64,000 nucleotides of DNA from Hysterangium stoloniferum (lineage: Eukaryota; Basidiomycota; Agaricomycetes; Hysterangiales; Hysterangiaceae): positions 124,001 to 188,000 of the forward strand of contig WHVD01000152.1 of assembly GCA_015178975.1 (NCBI GenBank), written 5' to 3'. A model generated the notes under the pieces. It did not search any database. It was given only the letters and a program-made list of their open reading frames with translations, and was not told where the DNA came from. Made by a program: the position numbers and the translations under genes. This document shows positions 45,590 through 58,179 of the stretch, in pieces. The stretch's first letter is position 1. Every line of letters begins with the position of its first letter.

Positions 45590-46084
45590 CTATTCGCCAG
45601 TTTCATCCCTCGGACGGTAGACCATATGCCTTCGATTGATATCCTCCTCAATCTCATCGGGTATTCGACCGGACACTCTGGCTGCATACATACCCCGGAC
45701 ATATTTTGCTGTAAGAATGTAAGGTCAATCAGATTCTATGTATGAAAAGTGTAAAAAATTATACATGTCCGCTGCCACCTGGCGACCCAGCTGTTCTCCG
45801 GGTCAATTACAGCGATTATACCGTCAAACTGGCCAGATGTACACGACAAAAGTCTCTCATGGTGTATTTTGAGCTAAATACATGATGCAAAGCGCGTTTA
45901 GTTGCTTTAGCGAACCCTATCAAACCTATCTCAAACTCACCTGAAGGATCTCCTCACAATTCGGACATCCGTGTCTTTTGAAATCAGCAGGTGTCTGAAC
46001 TATGGAACATAAAAGACATGCGCGAAGTTGACGGCTCCGCGCATTGCTGGGAATAGCTGCTGTTGCATCTGCTTGCGATGCCAT
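45590..46084 (-). CDS. SPT4: transcription elongation factor SPT4
   Basis: Three short exons (45941-46084, 45765-45873, 45590-45708), 123 residues, so it is easily missed. The N-terminus carries the zinc finger: LRACLLCSIVQTPADFKRHG, then CPNCEEIL (two CxxC pairs). Exon 2: CTSGQFDGIIAVIDPENSWVA. Exon 3: YVRGMYAARVSGRIPDEIEE and a C-terminal RPRDETGE. These are diagnostic for Spt4, which dimerises with Spt5 (DSIF) on elongating RNA polymerase II and keeps it processive. All splice junctions are in phase. It is tandem with ARL2 on the same strand, with 259 bp between the two coding regions. Confidence 0.94.
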
Positions 46085-46343
46085 ACTGCACGGCGGAAGT
46101 GTGGTGTGACTACTACACTGTCACACCCCTCGACAATGAAGTCCCAAAAGACGTTGCTCAACCGCATTAGATGAGAAGTTTATATACCAGGGAATAAACC
46201 ATAAATGGTTATTTAAGCTGCTTGATTTTATTAGCATACTGGGTGTCTAATACACCAGAATCGACGGGCAAGAAGAGCGAATATAATAAGTTTCCGTCCA
46301 GAAGTCGGGGCCAATTAAATTTTTTATTTTGTGATGCGTACAC

Positions 46344-47176
46344 TCACTTCACTGAAGTAGGCATAGTGGTTGAACTGTAATACAGACGGCCTGCGACATC
46401 GTTAATGACCCAGTCCAGGCCGCTCACTAGGTTTTCTCCTGTCATGGCACTACAGGAGATGATTTTCCACTGGTGGGATTTTATCGAAGGCAAGTCCAGA
46501 GCCTGAAAATAGGATTAGCAAATAATATTCGCCATGGGAAGTTCCGGAGACATACATCACGGATTTCTGATTCGGACATAGACCCCTTGATATCTTGTTT
46601 GTTGGCAAAAACAAGAAGGGAGGCACCCGCCAGACGCTAAACGTTTCTTGATTAGAACAAAGCGATGATAAGAAGATCGATAGACGCACATCTTCGAGAA
46701 GGAGCGCATGCAGTTCTTCCCGACAGTCTTTCATGCGGAGACGGTCGCCTGAGTCAACGACCCAAACAATAGCATCTGTTTGTTCGAAGTAGTTTTTCCA
46801 GTATGGCCGTAACGTTCTTTGGCCCCCAACGTCCCCTGTGTTTTCGGGTTATTACGGAGCACGATAAAAATGGCATCTTCCACGAACATATATTAAGCGT
46901 GTATCTCGAGGATATTTAGCCCCCAAGTGCCTGGAGATTGATTGGCTAACTCACTTTCCGTGCACAAATGTCTTGATATTGAAGCCAAGTGTAGGACTGA
47001 CAGAAAGCACATCCTCGCCGTTGATCCTCTTCACAATAGTCGTCTTACCTGCGTTGTCCAGACCACTAAAGAGGATCAATATATAGGAAACGCAAGAGTG
47101 GAATAACCTACAGAAAGAGGATTCTCATTTCTTTCTCCTTTCGTCTGTTTTTCCTAATGATAGTTAACAGTCCCAT
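46344..47176 (-). CDS. ARL2: ARL2 small GTPase (tubulin-folding pathway)
   Basis: Six exons (47112-47176, 46955-47065, 46888-46904, 46690-46835, 46556-46636, 46344-46502), 192 residues. Start [20 protein letters not shown] (myristoylation-type Gly2), P-loop GLDNAGKTT, switch [10 protein letters not shown], switch [24 protein letters not shown] and SAMTGENL. The [10 protein letters not shown]-terminus is specific to Arl2 (yeast Cin4). It binds tubulin cofactor D and affects microtubules. Exon 3 is only 17 nt and encodes YTLNI; without it the frame breaks before WDVGG. Length is slightly above the usual 184 because of a longer C-terminus. Confidence 0.94.
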
Positions 47177-47438
47177 GATGAAGATATCAGGTTATTTTGT
47201 ACGTCGCACGGTCGCATGGCCTTTTGTTGTTGGAGGCGCTGAGTGGAATTCGCCGAAATCCCGCTTGGAGGGAAAACAGAAAAAAAAACATATTTCCAAT
47301 ATAGTTACAATGTTGTGGTACATGTTACTCATATTGACATCTTCATCCAGGTAAACATGACCAAAGTTCCTCGGAGCTCCATCTACGGGCAGGACTCCGC
47401 GTGGCAACGCTTCTTTCACCGCTTTCCCTCCTGTCTTC

Positions 47439-48165
47439 ATGTCTCCCATGTTCACAGACAACCCTTGCGCCTTCGAGGATGGTATCCAGTCATCAACAAC
47501 GGTTGTAGCACCACCTCCAATCCCTAATTCATATTGGGCAACTCCACTACTATGTGCCTCTGAGTATCCGTTCAGCCCAGGCCAGCCGCGACCACAATTG
47601 GACAAGTTGCTGAAAGCGGGCATACGCACCTTCATCGATCTTACTGAACCTGAAGAGCTAATACCCTACGAGTCTCTCTTGCGGTCTAGAGCTAGGGCTG
47701 TGGGCATTCTGGATTCAGAAGAGCTTTGGTATTATCGTTTCCCAATTAGAGATCGAAGTATCCCAGCTAGCGATGGTGATACCATGCTTGGCATAATGGC
47801 AGTTTTGCAGGTGCGTCGACAGCGTGCGTCATAGTGTGGATATTACGATTCAGCAGCTCGACGACATGTAGGAGTGTGAGCTGGCTGGCCGAAAAGCTGT
47901 CGTGCATTGCCGAGGAGGCATTGGAAGGACAGGTACTGTGGTAAGCTACATATTTATCTCTCAGCATTCACACGCCTCAAGTATCTCATAGGTTGGTTGT
48001 TGGTTTATTCAAAGCGGTAGGGTTCCGGACGGTGACAAAGCCTTGCAAACTGTAAAAAAGCTATGGAGAAAGGTAGAGAAATGCAAACGATATCCAGACA
48101 GTCCTGAGACCGGTCAACAATGCGAGTTTGTAAAACAGTTTGCAGGGGTTGTGCTAAAAGGTTAG
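47439..48165 (+). CDS. dual-specificity / tyrosine phosphatase
   Basis: Three exons (47439-47810, 47872-47940, 47992-48165), 204 residues. The active-site loop VVHCRGGIGRTGTV fits HCxxGxxR. An upstream conserved segment (LLKAGIRTFIDLTEPEEL, then FPIRDRSIPASD) holds the likely general-acid Asp of the DRSIP region. C-terminal VGCWFIQSGRVPDGDKALQTV follows the P-loop as in CDKN3-like and prokaryotic-type protein phosphatases. The acceptor TGTAG at 47871 is needed: the nearer acceptor would include an in-frame TAG. An upstream ATG (47358) is out of frame. The substrate is unknown. Confidence 0.85.
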
Positions 48166-48589
48166 ACGAGGGATCAGGTACGCGTTTGGAGTACATTTCG
48201 TTTCGAGTGGCGTAGAAGCTCACTACTCACAGTTCACAGATAGATGACGAGCTACACCACTGTCTTTCTCCTTACCTACTGTAGCATCTACTATTGTATT
48301 GTGGCATTATATCTTTGCTGGGTTTCCATTAGATAACTTGTTCACCGGCTGAACAAATATACATCTTATGCGCGATTCCGTGCTAGGCGAAAATGATTCA
48401 AAAGCAGTAGCTGTAAGACCGTTCACCGCACATAGAATCATACCTAGATGAGATCAAAGCTTCATGAGACCTCTCACAGGATATAATCTGAATATTCGGA
48501 TTACAAAGTTGTATAAATAACAGTATATATCATTGTATTGGTACGACCGTTAAGGTATACCGAGCCGCTAGAATTTAATCATTAGTTCA
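48166..48589. other. convergent intergenic region
   Basis: 424 bp between the phosphatase and eIF5B stops, A/T-rich. It holds both 3' ends. No gene is seen. Confidence 0.5.
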
Positions 48590-51500
48590 CTAACTGCAAA
48601 CGTGCAAAATGATATAACACACAGTCTTAAGACCTCGAATCAAGTTCCACTCCTCTTTTGATACATCTGCCTTGAATGACTCCTAATTCACACGATGAGA
48701 TGGATGCACGAGATTAAATGTGAAAACAAACCTTCAAAACGTCAATGCTCTGGCGAGTGATCTGACTCAACAGCTCATCCTTCTCGTCGAAATGCCGACC
48801 AAACATCTTCGCAGACTCATATACCGCATGTTCTATCTTCACAGCTACGCCACCACCAGCTTGCGATTTCTTCACAATCTACAGGGATGTTAATCAGGAG
48901 CTGGGCGCAAGGAATCAGTGGACATAGTACACACGTCCATTGATTTGTGATTGATTTCCAACGATGTGCTTGAAAACGCAACTATTAGACAGGTGAAACA
49001 ACATTTTCAAGAACCAGTCTCACATCTTTCCAAGACGTACAACTTCCCGTTTCGATGTCGTGGGATCTGTCTTGACTACACAAAGTGGTGTTCCGACACG
49101 GAGAGTACCGTCGAGAATATCTACACCTAAAATAATAGGATCACGTTTGCAAAACGCTGCGATGACTTTTAATCGACATGGCCAGATTGCTTGGGGAGCT
49201 GCGTCTTTTCGTTTCGCTTCCATAATCTCGGCATTATATGCGGTGAAGGCATCGAAGAGATGGTAAATAATGTCCGCTGATAACAACAGCCGTTCAGTAA
49301 ATATATGGTAACAATAATATGGGCAGACGAATAGGCGGCACCTTTGAACAATCGAATACCAAGCTCTTCAGCTAATTTCTCCGCCTCTTTATCCACGGTA
49401 ACGTCGAAGCAAAGAATACAGGCTAACTCCTTTGCCTTCTCCAACATCGTTGCCGACCGCATAACATCTTTCTTGTGTACAGGTCCGATATTGATGCCAG
49501 AAACCGGGATTTTACTGGACTTTAAGAAGTCCAGTAAGGCTTCTAACGATCCAAGTGTACTCGCCTGTACGCACACGCCGTGGCCAGATTTGTCAATGGT
49601 ATTTAACAAACTGGTCAGGTCAGACATAATCTCGTCCTTGAGATCATCTTCATCATCATCTGGGCCAACTACCATTAAACGCGATCCAGCAATAGCCTTC
49701 TCTAGATCAGGAGCTGTGATTTTGACACCCAACGCAGCCTTCACTTCTTTGTGATGGACATAAGCCGACTGCAAAAAAAAATTAGTGATTATCTCTAATA
49801 ATAAACAACGTTGTTACTTTGATACGAAGTTCTCGAAGAGGTTGCGGTGTCAACAAGGCCCTCACATTAGTGACTATGGGGCCATTGAGACCACAAACCA
49901 CAATGCGATCGCCTTCCCTGAGTATCCCATTCGACAATACGACGTCGATCGTCGTCCCCAGGCCCTCGATAACCTTTACTTCCAGAACCGTGCATTCCAA
50001 TTCTGATAGGTACATTAACCGATCACTCATCCGTTGCTGGGTCAAATTAATAAGGAGCATGATCATGTCGGGAATGCCCTCGCCGGTGATCGCTGATGTG
50101 GGCACCAAGGATACATTCCGGGCGAAGCTCTTGTTGTTGTAGTAGAGCTCGGCGTTCAAACCATGTTCGGCAAATGCGACCTTCGTTTGCTCAGCCCGAT
50201 GTTCGAATTCACGTTGTACGGAGGGTTTCTGCTTTGCCAGTGAATCTTGGAAGGCGTTATCGGGTATAGGTTCCCAACCATACATGCGATCGATCTGCCA
50301 TTGTTTTATTATAGACAAGCATTCTTATGTTGAATCAACTTGCCTTATTTAGAGCAACGATGAAGGGTGTTTTGCGATCACGCAACAACCGAAGGGATTC
50401 CAGTGTTTGCGGCTCTAAGCCGTGCTACAGAGACATTTCCATCAATAATCAAGGAGCAATAAGAGGGAAAAGGCATGCCATTATATCCACCACAAGAATT
50501 GCGATATTACATAGTGAACTACCTCGGCTTCGAAGATTTGTAAACGACTCATGCCCAGGTGTATCAATGATGAGGAGACCAGGAACCTTATAGTCGAATT
50601 TGCCATCCTGGAGACGCACGTTACGCTTCAAAAATGATCTGATATTCTATGGAACTCACGGTGTTCAATACGGCTGTCTTCGTCTTGATAGCATCCACAG
50701 GGAAGTAAGTTGCGCCAATCTGCTGTGTGATACCTCCTGCTTCGCCTTCTTGCACATTTGTTTGGCGAATCTATACCAATTATAAGTCTCCTGAAGTAAT
50801 GATAGTCATCTGTAATCACCTTATCCAAAAGCTTTGTTTTTCCAGTATCGACATGTCCTAAAATACAGCAAATTGGACTTCGCAGGTCATCCTTATTTCG
50901 CTGTGCAAGTGCCTCCTCGTGGCGCTTCGCTCGTCGTTCAGCAGCTTCAGCCTTCCGTTGTGCTGCTTGCCGCTGCGTCGCAGTCATACCATCTGAATCA
51001 GATTCTGACTCCGACTCTTCGTCTGAAGATTCTTCTTCTTCTGAGCTGTCTGATTCGTCTTCGGATGATGATTCCGCTGCGGCGGGAGCCTTCTTCTGCG
51101 GCAGCGCGCTCGTTTTGGGGACCGTGGCCGATTTCACTGCTAATGTGGCTTCTGTTGCAGGCTGGGCTGTTGAGACAGATTTCGGTGCCACAGACGCTTT
51201 CTGATTGGGGGCAACATTCAATTGGGCTTTGCCTACAGCTGATACCAGTGATGCCTTTACACCTGCCGTCGCCGGCGCCGATGGCTTTGGAGGCTCGGTT
51301 TCATCCTCACTGCTGGCATCCCAACTCTCCTTCACGTTGGCAGGTTTCTTATCAGCCTTTCCCTCTTCTTCCTCCTCTTCCTCGCTAGCCTCCCAGTCGT
51401 CTTTAGGCGAATCTGCCTCCTTCTCTTCGGCAATCTCTGTAGCAGTAACAATAGGTGACGTGATAGGCACTGGTTGTGCCGCTTCAACTTGTTGTTGTAC

Positions 51501-53129
51501 GGGCCCTAGTTCCGTGGGTTTTTGAGACGGGGTAGTTGCGTCCGTGGGCTGTGCGGGACCACTCGCAGGTCCCTTCTTTTTACGGTTGCCGTATACCACT
51601 TTCCTAGGCCCAGTAGAAGCGGCACTTGGTTGTCCATTTGGCTGTTGTTGCTGCAATCCCTCAACCTTCACGCCAGAGTGTAATAGAGCCTGACGCCGTA
51701 TTTCAGCAGCAGCCTTTTCCTCTTTTTGCTTCTTGGTCAGAAGTTTGCCTTCCTTCTTCAGTTGTTCCCGTTTGGCCTGACGTGTACATTAAACATTTGT
51801 GACCATGTCGAGCATTAATAGGATATACCTTTTCTTTTTCCTTCTTTTTCTGCTTAGCTTCTTCCCTCAATCGTTCTTCCTCCCTCTCCCGCTCCTCCTC
51901 CTCTTCAATCCTTCGCCGCTCCTCCTCCTCCTTCCTTCTTGCCTCTTCTTCTGCCAGCCGTTTTTGCTCCACGGCAGCCCTCAGTGCCGCTAAAGCACCG
52001 GCCGGCTTCTTAGCAACAGGAGCAGGCGCCTCTTCCTTCTTTGCAGCCTTCTTTTTCTTCTTTTTCTTGTCAGATTTACCACCCCCTGCGGCGTCGTCCG
52101 CATCGTCATCACGATCTTCTTTCTCCGCATGAGCCTCAGCTGCCGATGGCATGGGTGGGGCAGGCTCCGCCGGTGCCGTAGTTTCATCGCCACCACCCGC
52201 TGCTGCTTTCTTAGCTGCGGCCTGGGCTTTCTTTTTGGCCTGGCACAGCACAATGAAGTTAATACAAAGTTGGTCGGTGTAATACTAGCCGACTTTACCT
52301 TTTCTCTCTCCTTTTTCAGCCGTTCCTTTTCTTTTTTGGACAGAATCGTCAACCCTTCACCATCGCCTTCACCGTCACCTGCAGCATCGTCTTGCTCCTC
52401 TTTAACAGCAGGGGCTGGAGCTGCTTTGTTAGACTTAGCTTCAGGCTCTTCCTGTGCCGCCACTGTTATGTAGAATGTCAACTGCCAGTAATGAGCAAGG
52501 AAAAACAATGTGAGTCTCACCTGGTTCAAGTTCTTCTTCTTCATCCTCCGCCTTTTGGGCTTTTCCTTTCTTGCCCTTCTTTCCCTTCTTTGTTTTCTCC
52601 TTCACTGGTCCCCATTCCTCATCAGCCAACTCCTCTGCTGTGACTTGCACAGGCGCCTTCGCAGCGCTGATGTCTTCTTTGGCGGCCGTTTCCTCCCCGT
52701 CAGAGCCTTCTGCTGGAGGAGGGCCTTCCTGGAAAGTGACCGCAGCAGCACCTTTCTTCGGTTTCTTATCCTTTTTATTTTTCACAGCTTTTATAGTTGA
52801 CTAGGGGCTGTGAATATCGTTTCATAACATACTAGTCAGAAATATCATACACACCATTAGCCCTCCAAAGTCTTCCTCCTCTTCAGCATCTCCGGTATCC
52901 ATCCCACCCAACGCCGCAAACCCACTAAAAGCAGGCTTTGTGGGCGCGGGACTTTCTTGATCAGAGCCTTCTACCGCAGAAATCGCTAATGTGTTTGGTA
53001 TGGTCTCCCCAGCCTTCCCCCTTGTAGGAAATTAGGGATATTAATAGCAGATAATGGTCTTCAATAGCCTTACCAAAAATCATCATCGTCATTCTTCTTT
53101 CCCTTTCCTTTCTTTCCTTTGGGCGGCAT
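48590..53129 (-). CDS. FUN12: translation initiation factor eIF5B
   Basis: About ten exons, starting [19 protein letters not shown] at 53129. The long N-terminal half is charged and disordered (poly-Lys, poly-Glu, [13 protein letters not shown]). The GTPase core has G1 [14 protein letters not shown]2 [14 protein letters not shown]3 [15 protein letters not shown] and G4 NKIDR, then domain II ([20 protein letters not shown]), domain III ([16 protein letters not shown]) and domain IV ([10 protein letters not shown], then [16 protein letters not shown]). eIF5B joins the ribosomal subunits at the start codon. The C-terminal exon ([16 protein letters not shown]) is recognisable, but the last ~10 residues before the stop at 48590 look unusual, and a different final splice is possible. 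G-domain exons lie at about 50319-50970. Confidence 0.93.
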
Positions 53130-54370
53130 GTCGTCTTATAAGTGAACAAAGTACCTGCAACGAATGCACAGTGATGAATTTGAGTCTTATTTGCAAGCGC
53201 CGACCACTTCCTGATTACCACGGAAGTATTTTATCGAGTTATGTAATAGTTATTATGTAAGTTTGGATTAGATGTCGGCAAAGTATTCGAGATTCTTCTG
53301 ATCTGTCAAGGTAACCATTTGCTCGTGGTGAATGTAAGGGATGGCACAGAATATTCGGATTTGGGATGAACGAATGGGACGACTATGGAACGACAATGAA
53401 CGTGTGGCGACAACAACTATTCCGTTACTTGACCGGTCGCCGATCAAACCAATTTAGCATGACATCTTTCGGGACCTCCGCGTGCGCTGTCCCAATATCA
53501 TTCTGTGTCGATGATTATGGTGAGGATAGAATGATCGCTTTTCAATGCGCTTGCGCAGTCGGATGGTGTATTGGGATATATCCTCATAAAAAAAGACGTC
53601 GTCATGGGGTGTCGTTGTACTTCGTCCCATCTCAGCACAGGATGTTTCTCATACCATAATAGAGCGGTACTGATAAATCGGGTATAATGCAAGGAACATG
53701 CAGATGAGGCTTGCAGGAAATACTCCTCCGTCGTATCCGACTCGAGCTTGCACATCGTATCACACTTTGCATAGAGCGCATGCACAGTAAATGAAGATTC
53801 TTGTTGGGTCAATCTCTTTCATCCTCGAGAAGACACGAACCGCCACTTTACTTGTTGAGATGTTGCGTGCTAATATGCCTCCAACTTTTGAGTAGTAATT
53901 TCTGCGAAATTGGGTTCACTGTGCAACACCAGACACAGTTATGGGGGAGGAGCGCCAGGCTTCTGGTCACGGGGTGACGATAATATGGCGCACACTTTCA
54001 GGTAACCATTCCCTGGGAAGCGAAATAGAAATAATACATATGGGCCCAATTAACCTAAAAGAAAATAAAAAACCAAGAAATCGTGCGTCTATTCTCAGGC
54101 TTTGCCTCGGCTTCTAAGTGCGTACATCTCGCCACCTGCCTACTAACCAGCCCACAAGCGAGACATACATTAATATCTACACTACTTACACAAATAATAC
54201 TTTATTCACACAAAATATCATCCAACCAAGATTCGCGATACTACCACAAACAGATTTGCAGATCATGAACTACAAGATAATAATACACCGACACGTATAG
54301 GAGTGGTTGAAGCAACAGGAATACTAACACCACGAGCACAATGCAGACAATGTCACGGTTCACCCACTGG
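53130..54370. other. 1.24 kb intergenic region
   Basis: Between the eIF5B start and the MBP1-like stop. Frames at 53366-53659 (+) and 53498-53812 (-) have no domain features and overlap on opposite strands, so neither is called. The right part (54060-54370) is A/T-rich and probably a 3' UTR. Confidence 0.5.
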
Positions 54371-56779
54371 CTACCCCGTACCCAAAACAGCAGGTCGACT
54401 TTGTGTCGAGCCGTTCCAAAGAACTTCACTACTCGATTCTTCCGATTCAAGTGTCTGAAAAATAGATGTAAATCGGCCGCTATTGATTTGAGAAAACCCA
54501 TTGGACAGACACACCTCCAGAAGCAACCCCAGAACATTATCTACCTCCGTAGTTGGAACTCCCCCGCAACCAGCACCAATAAGTCGCCTATACTCGGGCA
54601 TACGGCCTCCAGTACCAGCCTCAGCCTGCTGTGTGATTAACGTGTCGAAGTTTTGCATACGCATTGTCCGATGCTGTAATAAATCCATCCGCAGCACCTC
54701 ACACACCCTAGCGAGTTCTTCGGGGTCTGTTGGAATGCCCCCGTAGAGCTCAACCAAATCTTGATCCATTTCATCCGCTGCCGTCGTGATCGAACTGTCA
54801 AATATGCCTCCCCGCTGCAAAAAATCTTGTTCTCGACTCTCCTCGTCCCGAACCCATTTCCCCCACCCAAGCTGATAACGCCGGCCCATTTTAAAGTTGA
54901 GAGTCTGCTCCAATTCATGCAGTCGATTCTTCGCAGCGTCAAGTCCACCAGCTTGCCGTCTGAGGTTTTCAACGGCTTTTTGGCTCTCAGTGATTTCAGC
55001 ATCGATGTTGTTCAGCAGTGCATGGGCTTGGCTCAAGTCACGTTCCTTTTCTAGTAATTCAGCATCAAAAGATTGGGCCAAGCTGTCGAGCATACTGGCC
55101 ATGTCATCAACGCAAGTTGTGCTTGCGCGCTGAGCTACGAAGGAATGGTGCAGAGGTAATTTCTCATATCCATATATGGGGTTGGAGGAGGGCCCTAAAT
55201 GACCATTGCCAACTGTATGCATTGCGGCTTGAGCATTTCTGTACGACATCGCGCTGATTCGCGAAGGGGGTGCGGGGGAACTTCTGAAACGCTCATCCTC
55301 AAGAATATAATCCTCTGCTGATTTCCCTTCGTCATTCGCAATCTTCGGGTCCGCACCATGGTCAATTAAAAGCTTAACAAGACGCTTACTCCTGCAGCGA
55401 GCAGCAAGCGTGAGGGCAGTTTCGCCTTCTTTTGATCGAAAATTAATAATGTCAGCAAGTTCATTTGGAAACTCTGATAGACGATTGAGGATTGTTTCCA
55501 TATAATAACGTGCTGCATGTGTCTTTCCTTTTGTCATGGCCAGCTCAACGATATGGTGAAATACTGTGCGATCCGATCTATCAATGTTGAGAGTAGACCG
55601 GTGTAGGAGTTCATAAAGCTCAGGAAACTTGCGAACGTCATAATTGTTGCTGAACATGACACCACGCATCAGAGGCGTTTGCCCCTCTTGATTTGTGCGG
55701 AATATATCACCACCCACGGTAAGAAGAAGCTTGATGATGCGTATACGACCCATGGCACACGCCCAGTGTAAGGCGGTGTGGCTTTCTTCGTCGATGGTCA
55801 TGTTGGGATCGAAATCAGCGGGGGGGTTGATCAGAAACGGGGGAATTTGCGTGGACTCTGATATGAAGTATTCAAGCATTGCGTCCGCGTAGTCAACCTG
55901 ACTGTTAACGGCATCATCCTCGGATATATAACCAGGTTGAACAGACTCAGTATGCAAAGAACGACGCGAAGGTTTATGTCTTGCATTCGCGGCGGCACGC
56001 GAACGCGTCGTGCGATGAGGGGGCGATGGGGGTAAGTCAAATTCTTCGGTAGTTTGCTTAGGTAAAGTCCGGATGGGTGAAGGCGTCCGTGATGTTGCAG
56101 ATACAGTACCTCCGGGAGACGTGGTCATAGACCCATCTTCAGAACCCAGCGGCGTGGGACTTCTAGATTCTGTGGGGGTTTCAGCACCTCTTTTTGACGA
56201 GCGTAAAGACATTGAACCGCCGGGAACTGGTCCCTCTGTGGGTGCAGCCTCGCGACCACGTTTTGGACGTGCAGGAGCACTTAAATGCTTTGGTGCAAGT
56301 GGAGGGCTAGATGCAGTTGGCTGGAACTCGATAAGGGGTTTCATCAGTTGGTCAATATTGTGCTGTTTAGCCAGAGCAACGCCCTTCTCCAGAGGGACCC
56401 ATGTACCTTTGAGAATGGCATTAGACTAAGCCAAAATCTACGAATGATCGCATTACCCTGGTACTTCCCGTAACCACCCTGAACCTTCTCATGTTCACCC
56501 TTCTGGACTTCACGCTCCAAGACGCGCGTCCGTTGAGGTTTATCAAATCCCGCGATCTTGAGAATCTGAGTGGCATTGAGCCACGAGTCTGCTCGACGCC
56601 TCATTACGGCCACCGACTTGACCATCCTGTGACCGCGTTGCAGAGCCAAGGTAGGTAAAGATCACGACACAACGTACATTTCGTAAACGGGAACGCCACT
56701 ATAAGTCGCCTTGAATACTATTAGTCGTGAGAACTTGAGAAAACGGGTCACCAACCTTGAAAATCTGGGACTCGGGCAT
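54371..56779 (-). CDS. MBP1: MBP1/SWI6-family APSES cell-cycle transcription factor
   Basis: Exons 56756-56779, 56678-56709, 56457-56626 and 54371-56406. Start MPESQIFK, then [37 protein letters not shown] and [21 protein letters not shown]: the APSES (KilA-N) DNA-binding domain, which recognises MluI cell-cycle box-like sites. Basic Ser/Pro linker, then ankyrin repeats ([39 protein letters not shown]) and a coiled coil (about 55000). This is the Mbp1/Res layout controlling G1-S genes. A 60-nt segment at 54455-54514 starts GTGTGT and ends TTTTTCAG. It is in frame, so it is either a spliced intron (733 residues) or retained (753). Divergent from uL24m. Confidence 0.93.
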
Positions 56780-56852
56780 GACTGTCGTAAACCTTGGGGC
56801 GCGTTGGATTTACACCACGTCCACAACTGTCCATAAGCGACCACGTCTCCCA
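56780..56852. promoter_or_regulatory. 73-bp divergent promoter, MBP1-like and uL24m
   Basis: The start codons at 56779 (minus) and 56853 (plus) are 73 bp apart. In-frame upstream ATGs of the plus gene (56757, 56778) lie inside the first exon or start of the minus gene, so the spacing could be even shorter. Confidence 0.5.
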
Positions 56853-58179
56853 ATGAGAGCTATTTGCTCTGCTGTAAAGCGGGCTGCTACACCTAAACCG
56901 AAGATCCTTACAGGACGGAGGACTGCAAATATCTTTAAAATCACGCAGGAGCCATGGACCCGCTCATGGATGCACTTATCCGACATCACCAAAGCTGAAA
57001 AAAAACTCATAAAGGTTGAGAAGCAGCGCAGGGAGATGTACCGTGGTTATGTCGATGTCAAGGATAGGATAAAGCAATGGAACATAATACCTGGAGATAT
57101 TATTCGGACTAGAGGCGGCAGTGATCATCTTCAAGAAGTTTTTGGCGTCAACAAGTTTAAAAATCTAGTGTACTTGAAGGGTAGCCAGGTGGGTCATTTT
57201 CACTCGAATTACTACATCGACCCATTGTAATATTGTAGGATGTTGACGAGGGAGGAATGCCCAAGACTCCCAGCGAGCATTATTCCAAGTGCCAACTGTA
57301 CCTTGGTGAATACGAATTTCCTCCGGCAAAAGGGGAAACAGAACCTACTCGACAACAGTACGAACTTGGATACATTCAGGAAATGTACACTTATTTCCTT
57401 TCAGTGTTTTTGCTCTAGATCTGCGCTGCACCGCGGCAAAATGGTCTCCATCCTTAGGCCGGTACCACTGGGAGCGTTATGCGGTAAGAACGACTCCCGC
57501 TCTCCCAGGCAATGAAAAAAAGGTTCATATTCCAATACCATGGCCCAAGCATGAAAAGCCATCCCCGCCACCACGTAAGCAATCGTTCCTAGTGACTCAT
57601 GTGTGTGAGCCGACTGACTTGGTTGGACATTTATTAGGCGAATACTTCGATACACCCGCAGAGGTAGTCAGAGAAATAACATGGAAACCATCAACAATGT
57701 TCTATCCCGCTTCTAACGTTGGAAAACTCAAACGTCTACAGGATGCTTATTTATACTATATCCGATCTCCCCCGCCTGGTCTTCCAACTATTCCGTACGA
57801 CCCAACCAATGCACCCCCTATGGAGCATGTGATCAGCCTAGAGCTTTCCAACCCCCATGGCGGGACAAGGAAAATGCTGCGTTCTATCGCTCGGGCTAAG
57901 GAGCGCCAGGTCCGCCAGAAGGCTTTTATCGCAGCAGAACTTGCCAATCTTGAAGGGCGAACGAAAAAAGAGGCACTTAAAGAAGCAGAGTTCAAATGGG
58001 AGGAGTTCCGCCGGAAGGAGGTACTGGCCGAGAGGAAGAAACGGTGGATTAAAAGGGGTAGTCTCGCGAGGTTGCAGCGCAAACGCGGGAGGAAAGCGAG
58101 GAAAGAGCGCAAACAGCAGGAGAAACTCAAAGCACTTGTCCTGTCACCTAAGGCAAACCAAGTTCTTCCCCAACAGTAG
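56853..58179 (+). CDS. MRPL40: mitochondrial large-subunit ribosomal protein uL24m
   Basis: Exons 56853-57188, 57239-57357, 57405-58179, 409 residues. The KOW-type core is VKDRIKQWNIIPGDIIRTRGGSDHLQEVFGV, NLVYLKGSQDVDEGG, as in bacterial L24. The N-terminus (MRAICSAVKRAATPKPKILT) is basic and free of acids, a likely mitochondrial presequence. A long fungal C-terminal extension (TWKPSTMFYPASNV, then a highly basic coiled coil RKKRWIKRGSLARLQRKRGRK) is like yeast YmL40. Start chosen at 56853 because the two upstream in-frame ATGs overlap the opposite gene; they cannot be excluded. Confidence 0.87.

Noticed and set aside
47811..47871. In-frame TAG in the phosphatase gene (pseudogene?)
   Set aside because: Using the acceptor directly after that TAG gives a 61-nt intron and a clean alpha-helix into the HCxxGxxR loop.
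53366..53812. Two overlapping ORFs on opposite strands
   Set aside because: Neither shows a family motif or intron structure, and length is within chance.
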